From Symsagittifera roscoffensis (Eukaryota > Xenacoelomorpha > Acoela > Convolutidae): a stretch of DNA of 64,000 nt. The notes under the pieces are model-generated. The model worked only from the letters and a program-made list of their open reading frames with translations, ran no database searches and was not told where the DNA came from. Position numbers and translations under genes: made by a program. The stretch is from NCBI RefSeq assembly GCF_963678635.1, contig NC_087067.1, positions 33,268,401 to 33,332,400 on the forward strand. The letters are read 5' to 3'. Of this stretch, positions 58,314-64,000 are shown piece after piece; positions within the stretch are counted from its first letter, which is position 1, and each line of letters begins with the position of its first letter.

Positions 58314-59037
58314 TTTATTTAAAGCAAAAGTAATTCTTTTACTTTTAAGCGCTAAGAGTTATTGCTGTTTAAAGTTCGGTGATGTCAAAAAGTTAAGCCT
58401 AATCGAGCGTGGTGCAAAAATTTTCAATGGGTCAAATTTTGGCCAAAACAAAAGAAAACCGAAAAATTTCTTTTGCAGTATCAATTTTGTGTACAATCAG
58501 CTGCTGATAGGTCAAAAATAATGGAGATAACTTTTGGGGTCTTTGAGTTATAGCCTTTTGAATTTCGGTGATGTCAAAAAATTAAGCCCAATCGAGCCTG
58601 GTGAATTGCGCGAACGGCCATAACTTGCCCAAAAATTTTAAAATTTCCAAATTTTATTATTTGGATCACAAGATCATAGTCAAATCTTGGGGGACTGAGA
58701 AAATGAACCAATTTCGTCGGTCCAACACAAAGTTATAAGCTTTTGAAATCTCGGTGATACCAAAAAGTTAAGCCTAATCGAGCGTGGTGCAAAAAATGAA
58801 ATTTTCAAAATTTTTGTTTTTTTTTTCGTTCAAAGTTCATTTTTTTCATCTCGTTTCATAAATTTGAGCTCAGGACAATTCCAACGAGCCTAAAACGACG
58901 TTTGTAGCTCAAGTGTACGTGGAGTAATCATCAGTTGAAAATTTGGGGGGACCCGAATTTCGGCCATTTTGGACGAAAATCGGCCTAAAAGCTAACTTGT
59001 TAGTGCAATTTTTTTTCTTGCATTTTTCAAGAGAATT

Positions 59038-59134
59038 GGGCTGCCCTCCGCTGTCGCAGAGTGCATTCAAAGAAAACTTATCAAATAGATTTGAATACTT
59101 ACCTATTTAATAAATTTATCACAACAATTAGGCT
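59038..59134 (-). ncRNA. Candidate SL RNA gene, leader variant
   Basis: Leader end at 59103. ACTTA in the leader has become ATTTA, so the donor stem has a G-U in place of a G-C pair. Confidence 0.63.
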
Positions 59135-59470
59135 AAAAGCAACTGACAGTATCCTGGCTGGTATTCAATCATATGCCACTTACAGTGGATGTGCGGCTAT
59201 CATGCCAAAGATGGTCATTCAAGGCACCTTGTACACGCTCCATAGTTTTTGACCAGCTGATTTGGCCATAAAACACATTGGGCCAAAAAAATTCCAAACA
59301 ATGTCAATTTTCAGTATTTTGTTTGAAATGCATAAATTATAACGTGAGCGTTCAAAATTTTACATGGTATAAGAGCATATTTTTACTCTCGCGCGAGGGC
59401 GACTGTTTTAAAAGTAATGTACATAGACATAAGCTAGTAAGGTTATAAATGAAAGCGGAGTAACTCAAAT

Positions 59471-59589
59471 CCCTACGACCATACCATGTTGAATGCACCG
59501 GTTCCCGTCCGATCACCGAAGTTAAGCAACATTGGGCCTGGTTAGTACTTGGATGGGAGACCGCCTGGGAACACCAGGTGCTGTAAGCT
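59471..59589 (+). rRNA. 5S ribosomal RNA, helix I variant
   Basis: Four changes: G1C, T35C, T111C and G116A. Two helix I pairs (1-118 and 3-116) are lost, so function is doubtful. Confidence 0.9.
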
Positions 59590-60314
59590 TTTATTTAAAG
59601 CAAAAGTAATTCTTTTACTTTTATGCGCTAAGAGTTATTGCTGTTTAAAGTTCGGTGATGTCAAAAAGTTAAGCCTAATCGAGCGTGGTGCAAAAATTTT
59701 CAATGGGTCAAATTTTGGCCAAAACAAAAGAAAACCGAAAAATTTCTTTTGCAGTATCAATTTTGTGTACAATCAGCTGCTGATAGGTCAAAAATAATGG
59801 AGATAACTTTTGGGGTCTTTGAGTTATAGCCTTTTGAATTTCGGTGATGTCAAAAAATTAAGCCCAATCGAGCCTGGTGAATTGCGCGAACGGCCATAAC
59901 TTGCCCAAAAATTTTAAAATTTCCAAATTTTATTATTTGGATCACAAGATCATAGTCAAATCTTGGGGGACTGAGAAAATGAACCAATTTCGTCGGTCCA
60001 ACACAAAGTTATAAGCTTTTGAAATCTCGGTGATACCAAAAAGTTAAGCCTAATCGAGCGTGGTGCAAAAAATGAAATTTGCAAAATTTTTGTTTTTTTT
60101 TCCCCTTCAAAGTTCATTTTTTTCATCTCGTTTCATAAATTTGAGCTCAGGACAATTCCAACGAGCCCAAAACGACGTTTGTAGCTCAAGTGTACGTGGA
60201 GTAATCATCAGTTGAAAATTTGGGGGGACCCGAATTTCGGCCATTTTGGACGAAAATCGGCCTAAAAGCTAACTTGTTAGTGCAATTTTTTTTCTTGCAT
60301 TTTTCAAGAGAATT

Positions 60315-60411
60315 GGGCTGCCCTCCGCTGTCGCAGAGTGCATTCAAAGAAAACTTATCAAATAGATTTGAATACTTACCTATTTAATAAGTTTATCACA
60401 ACAATTAGGCT
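60315..60411 (-). ncRNA. Candidate SL RNA gene
   Basis: Leader end at 60380; standard right-hand form. Confidence 0.66.
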
Positions 60412-60747
60412 AAAAGCAACTGACAGTATCCTGGCTGGTATTCATTCATATGCCACTTACAGTGGATGTGCGGCTATCATGCCAAAGATGGTCATTCAAG
60501 GCACCTTGTACACGCTCCATAGGTTTTGACCAGCTGATTTGGCCATAAAACACATTGGGCCAAAAAAGTTCCAAACAATGTCAATTTTCAGTATTTTGTT
60601 TGAAATGCATAAATTATAACGTGAGCGTTCAAAATTTTACATGGTATAAGAGCATATTTTTACTCTCGCGCGAGGGCGACTGTTTTAAAAGTAATGTACA
60701 TAGACATAGGCTAGTAAGGTTATAAATGAAAGCGGAGTAACTCAAAT

Positions 60748-60866
60748 CCCTACGACCATACCATGTTGAATGCACCGGTTCTCGTCCGATCACCGAAGTT
60801 AAGCAACATTGGGCCTGGTTAGTACTTGGATGGGAGACCGCCTGGGAACACCAGGTGCTGTAAGCT
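60748..60866 (+). rRNA. 5S ribosomal RNA, helix I variant
   Basis: Shares G1C, T111C and G116A with the copy at 59471 but not T35C. Confidence 0.9.
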
Positions 60867-61591
60867 TTTATTTAAAGCAAAAGTAATTCTTTTACTTTTA
60901 TGCGCTAAGAGTTATTGCTGTTTAAAGTTCGGTGATGTCAAAAAGTTAAGCCTAATCGAGCGTGGTGCAAAAATTTTCAATGGGTCAAATTTTGGCCAAA
61001 ACAAAAGAAAACCGAAAAATTTCTTTTGCAGTATCAATTTTGTGTACAATCAGCTGCTGATAGGTCAAAAATAATGGAGATAACTTTTGGGGTCTTTGAG
61101 TTATAGCCTTTTGAATTTCGGTGATGTCAAAAAATTAAGCCCAATCGAGCCTGGTGAATTGCGCGAACGGCCATAACTTGCCCAAAAATTTTAAAATTTC
61201 CAAATTTTATTATTTGGATCACAAGATCATAGTCAAATCTTGGGGGACTGAGAAAATGAACCAATTTCGTCGGTCCAACACAAAGTTATAAGCTTTTGAA
61301 ATCTCGGTGATACCAAAAAGTTAAGCCTAATCGAGCGTGGTGCAAAAAATGAAATTTGCAAAATTTTTGTTTTTTTTTTCCCTTCAAAGTTCATTTTTTT
61401 CATCTCGTTTCATAAATTTGAGCTCAGGAAAATTCCAACGAGCCCAAAACGACGTTTGTAGCTCAAGTGTACGTGGAGTAATCATCAGTTGAAAATTTGG
61501 GGGGACCCGAATTTCGGCCATTTTGGACGAAAATCGGCCTAAAAGCTAACTTGTTAGTGCAATTTTTTTTCTTGCATTTTTCAAGAGAATT

Positions 61592-61688
61592 GGGCTGCCC
61601 TCCGCTGTCGCAGAGTGCATTCAAAGAAAACTTATCAAATAGATTTGAATACTTACCTATTTAATAAGTTTATCACAACAATTAGGCT
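61592..61688 (-). ncRNA. Candidate SL RNA gene
   Basis: Leader end at 61657; standard right-hand form. Confidence 0.66.
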
Positions 61689-62024
61689 AAAAGCAACTGA
61701 CAGTATCCTGGCTGGTATTCAATCATATGCCACTTACAGTGGATGTGCGGCTATCATGCCATAGATGGTCATTCAAGGCACCTTGTACACGCTCCATAGG
61801 TTTTGACCAGCTGATTTGGTCATAAAACACATTGGGCCAAAAAAATTCCAAACAATGTCAATTTTCAGTATTTTGTTTGAAATGCATAAATTATAACGTG
61901 AGCGTGCAAAATTTTACATGGTATAAGAGCATATTTTTACTCTCGCGCGAGGGCGACTGTTTTAAAAGTAATGTACATAGACATAAGCTAGTAAGGATAT
62001 AAATGAAAGCGGAGTAACTCAAAT

Positions 62025-62143
62025 GTCTACGAGCATACCATGTTGAATGCACCGGTTCTCGTCCGATCACCGAAGTTAAGCAACATTGGGCCTGGTTAGC
62101 ACTTGGATGGGAGACCGCCTGGGAACACCAGGTGTTGTAGGCT
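62025..62143 (+). rRNA. 5S ribosomal RNA, variant C2T C9G T76C
   Basis: Three changes: GTCTACGAGC at the 5' end and GTTAGCACTT in box C. Pair 2-117 becomes a wobble. Confidence 0.92.
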
Positions 62144-62872
62144 TTTATTTAAAGCAAAAGTAATTCTTTTACTTTTATGCGCTAAGAGTTATTGCTGTTT
62201 AAAGTTCGGTGATGTCAAAAAGTTAAGCCTAATCGAGCGTGGTGCAAAAATTTTCAATGGGTCAAACTTTGGCCAAAACAAAAGAAAACCGAAAAATTTC
62301 TTTTGCAGTATCAATTTTGTGTACAATCAGCTGCTGATAGGTTAAAAATAATGGAGATAACTTTTGGGGTCTTTGAGTTATAGCCTTTTGAATTTCGGTG
62401 ATGTCAAAAAAATAAGCCCAATCGAGCCTGGTGAATTGCGCGAACGGCCATAACTTGCTCAAAAATTTTAAAATTTCCAAATTTTATTATTTGGATCACA
62501 AGATCATAGTCGATTCTTAGGGGACTGAGAAAATGAACCAATTGCGTCGGTCCAACACAAAGTTATAAGCTTTTGAAATCTCGGTGATACCAAAAAGTTA
62601 AGCCTAATCGAGTGTGGTGCAAAAAATGAAATTTTCAAAATTTTTGTTTTTTTTTTTCGTTCAAAGTTCATTTTTTTCATCTTGTTTCATAAATTTGAGC
62701 TCAGGAAAATTCCAACGAGCCCAAAACGACGTTTGTAGCTCAAGTGTACGTGGAGTAATCATCAGTTGAAAATTTGGGGGGACCCGAATTTCGGCCATTT
62801 TGGACGAAAATCGGCCTAAAAGCTAACTTTTAAGTTAGTGCAATTTTTTTTCTTGCATTTTTCAAGAGAATT

Positions 62873-62969
62873 GGGCTGCCCTTCGCTGTCGCAGTGTGCA
62901 TTCAAAGAAAACTTATCAAATAGATTTGAATACTTACCTATTTAATAAGTTTATCACAACAACTAGGCT
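62873..62969 (-). ncRNA. Candidate SL RNA gene, altered 3' hairpin
   Basis: Leader end at 62938. The 3' hairpin arms read CACTGC and GCGAAG, weakening the stem; one change near the presumed 5' end (CCTAGTTG). Confidence 0.55.
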
Positions 62970-63305
62970 AAAAGCAACTGACAGTATCCTGGCTGGTATT
63001 CAATCATATGCCACTTACAGTGGATGCGCGGCTATCATGCCATAGATGGTCATTCAAGGCACCTTGTACACGCTCCATAGGTTTTGACCAGCTGATTTGG
63101 CCATAAAACACATTGGGCCAAAAAAATTCCAAACAATGTCAATTTTCAGTATTTTGTTTGAAATGCATAAATTATAACGTGAGCGTGCAAAATTTTACAT
63201 GGTATAAGAGCATATTTTTACTCTCGCGCGAGGGCGACTGTTTTAAAAGTAATGTACATAGACATAAGCTAGTAAATATATAAATGAAAGCGGAGTAACT
63301 CAAAC

Positions 63306-63424
63306 GCCTACGACCATACCATGTTGAATGCACCGGTTCTCGTCCGATCACCGAAGTTAAGCAACATTGGGCCTGGTTAGTACTTGGATGGGAGACCGCC
63401 TGGGAACACCAGGTGTTGTAGGCT
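63306..63424 (+). rRNA. 5S ribosomal RNA
   Basis: Reads the same as the reference; the TATA region is ATATATAAATG. Last 5S in the window; its unit is truncated at 64000. Confidence 0.97.
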
Positions 63425-64000
63425 TTTATTTAAAGCAAAAGTAATTCTTTTACTTTTATGCGCTAAGAGTTATTGTTGTTTAAAATTCGGTGATGTCAAA
63501 AAGTTAAGCCTAATCGAGCGTGGTGCAAAAATTTTCACTGGGTCAAATTTTGGCCAAAACAAAAGAAAACCGAAAAATTTCTTTTGCAGTATCAATGTTG
63601 TGTACAATCAGCTGCTGATAGGTCAAAAATAATGGAGATAACTTTTGGGGTCTTTGAGTTATAGCCTTTTGAATTTCGGTGATGTCAAAAAAATAAGCCC
63701 AATCGAGCCTGGTGAATTGCGCGAACGGCCATAACTTGCCCAAAAATTTTAAAATTTCCAAATTTTATTATTTGGATCACAAGATCATAGTCAAGTCTTG
63801 GGGGACTGAGAAAATGAACCAATTTCGTCGGTCCAACACAAAGTTATAAGCTTTTGAAATCTCGGTGATACCAAAAAGTTAAGCCTAATCGAGCGTGGTG
63901 CAAAAAATGAAATTTTCAAAATTTTTGTTTTTTTCGTACAAAGTTCATTTTTTTCATCTTGTTTCATAATTTTGAGCTCAGGACAATTCCAACGAGCCCA

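Larger units (their letters stand above)
41958..64000. repeat. 5S/SL tandem array, block 3 (about 1275-bp units)
   Basis: The array resumes at TGCGCTAAGAG, just downstream of where a 5S gene should be, so its first unit (41958-43080) has an SL-like gene but no 5S gene. Seventeen 5S genes follow at 1264-1282 bp spacing, except one 1088-bp unit (5S at 55828). The last unit is cut by the window end before its SL gene. Confidence 0.96.

Overview
The window is an AT-rich, tandemly repeated 5S ribosomal DNA array from a eukaryote, very probably an invertebrate animal. I count 52 5S rRNA genes, all on the + strand. Each has the animal-type 119-nt sequence, a TATA-like box at about -27 and a TTTT terminator, so this is not prokaryotic DNA. 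The 60-80 residue open frames that recur once per unit start inside the 5S gene and are shadows, not proteins.

Every complete unit also carries, in its spacer and on the - strand, a second conserved element. Read on that strand it has a consensus splice donor (ATAG|GTAAGT), a short hairpin that sequesters the donor, a second hairpin, a U-rich Sm-like site and a terminal GC-rich hairpin. This is the classic layout of a spliced-leader (SL) RNA gene. SL genes interspersed with 5S genes are known from several animal phyla that trans-splice. I count 52 such loci. The leader is not one I recognise, so the assignment is structural. The phylum is not determined.

Layout: (1) 1-17190 holds about 20 units of ~852 bp; those up to ~11 kb are almost identical, and those from ~11.6 to 17 kb drift towards the second unit type. 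(2) From 17191 onward most units are ~1275 bp because of an extra ~427-bp insert made of diverged ~187-bp subrepeats; shorter 1088-1090-bp units have lost one subrepeat. (3) 18135-23226 is a LINE retrotransposon with its 3' half on the - strand and its 5' half inverted on the + strand. (4) 23227-40082 is more array. (5) 40083-41957 is a second, 5'-truncated LINE copy. (6) 41958-64000 is more array, cut by the window end.

Both LINE copies belong to an APE-endonuclease, L1/Tx1-like family. Both have their 3' end joined to exactly the same nucleotide, 31 nt upstream of the SL donor and in SL orientation. This points to a site-specific retrotransposon that uses the SL gene (near its presumed transcription start) as its target, comparable in strategy to trypanosome SLACS/CZAR and nematode NeSL elements. 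Both copies are broken.

The 5S genes would supply the large ribosomal subunit. The SL RNAs would donate a capped leader to mRNAs. The LINEs are parasites of the redundant array. Local duplications, donor-dead and hairpin-less SL copies, 5S variants and altered terminators show that homogenisation is incomplete in the right-hand part.
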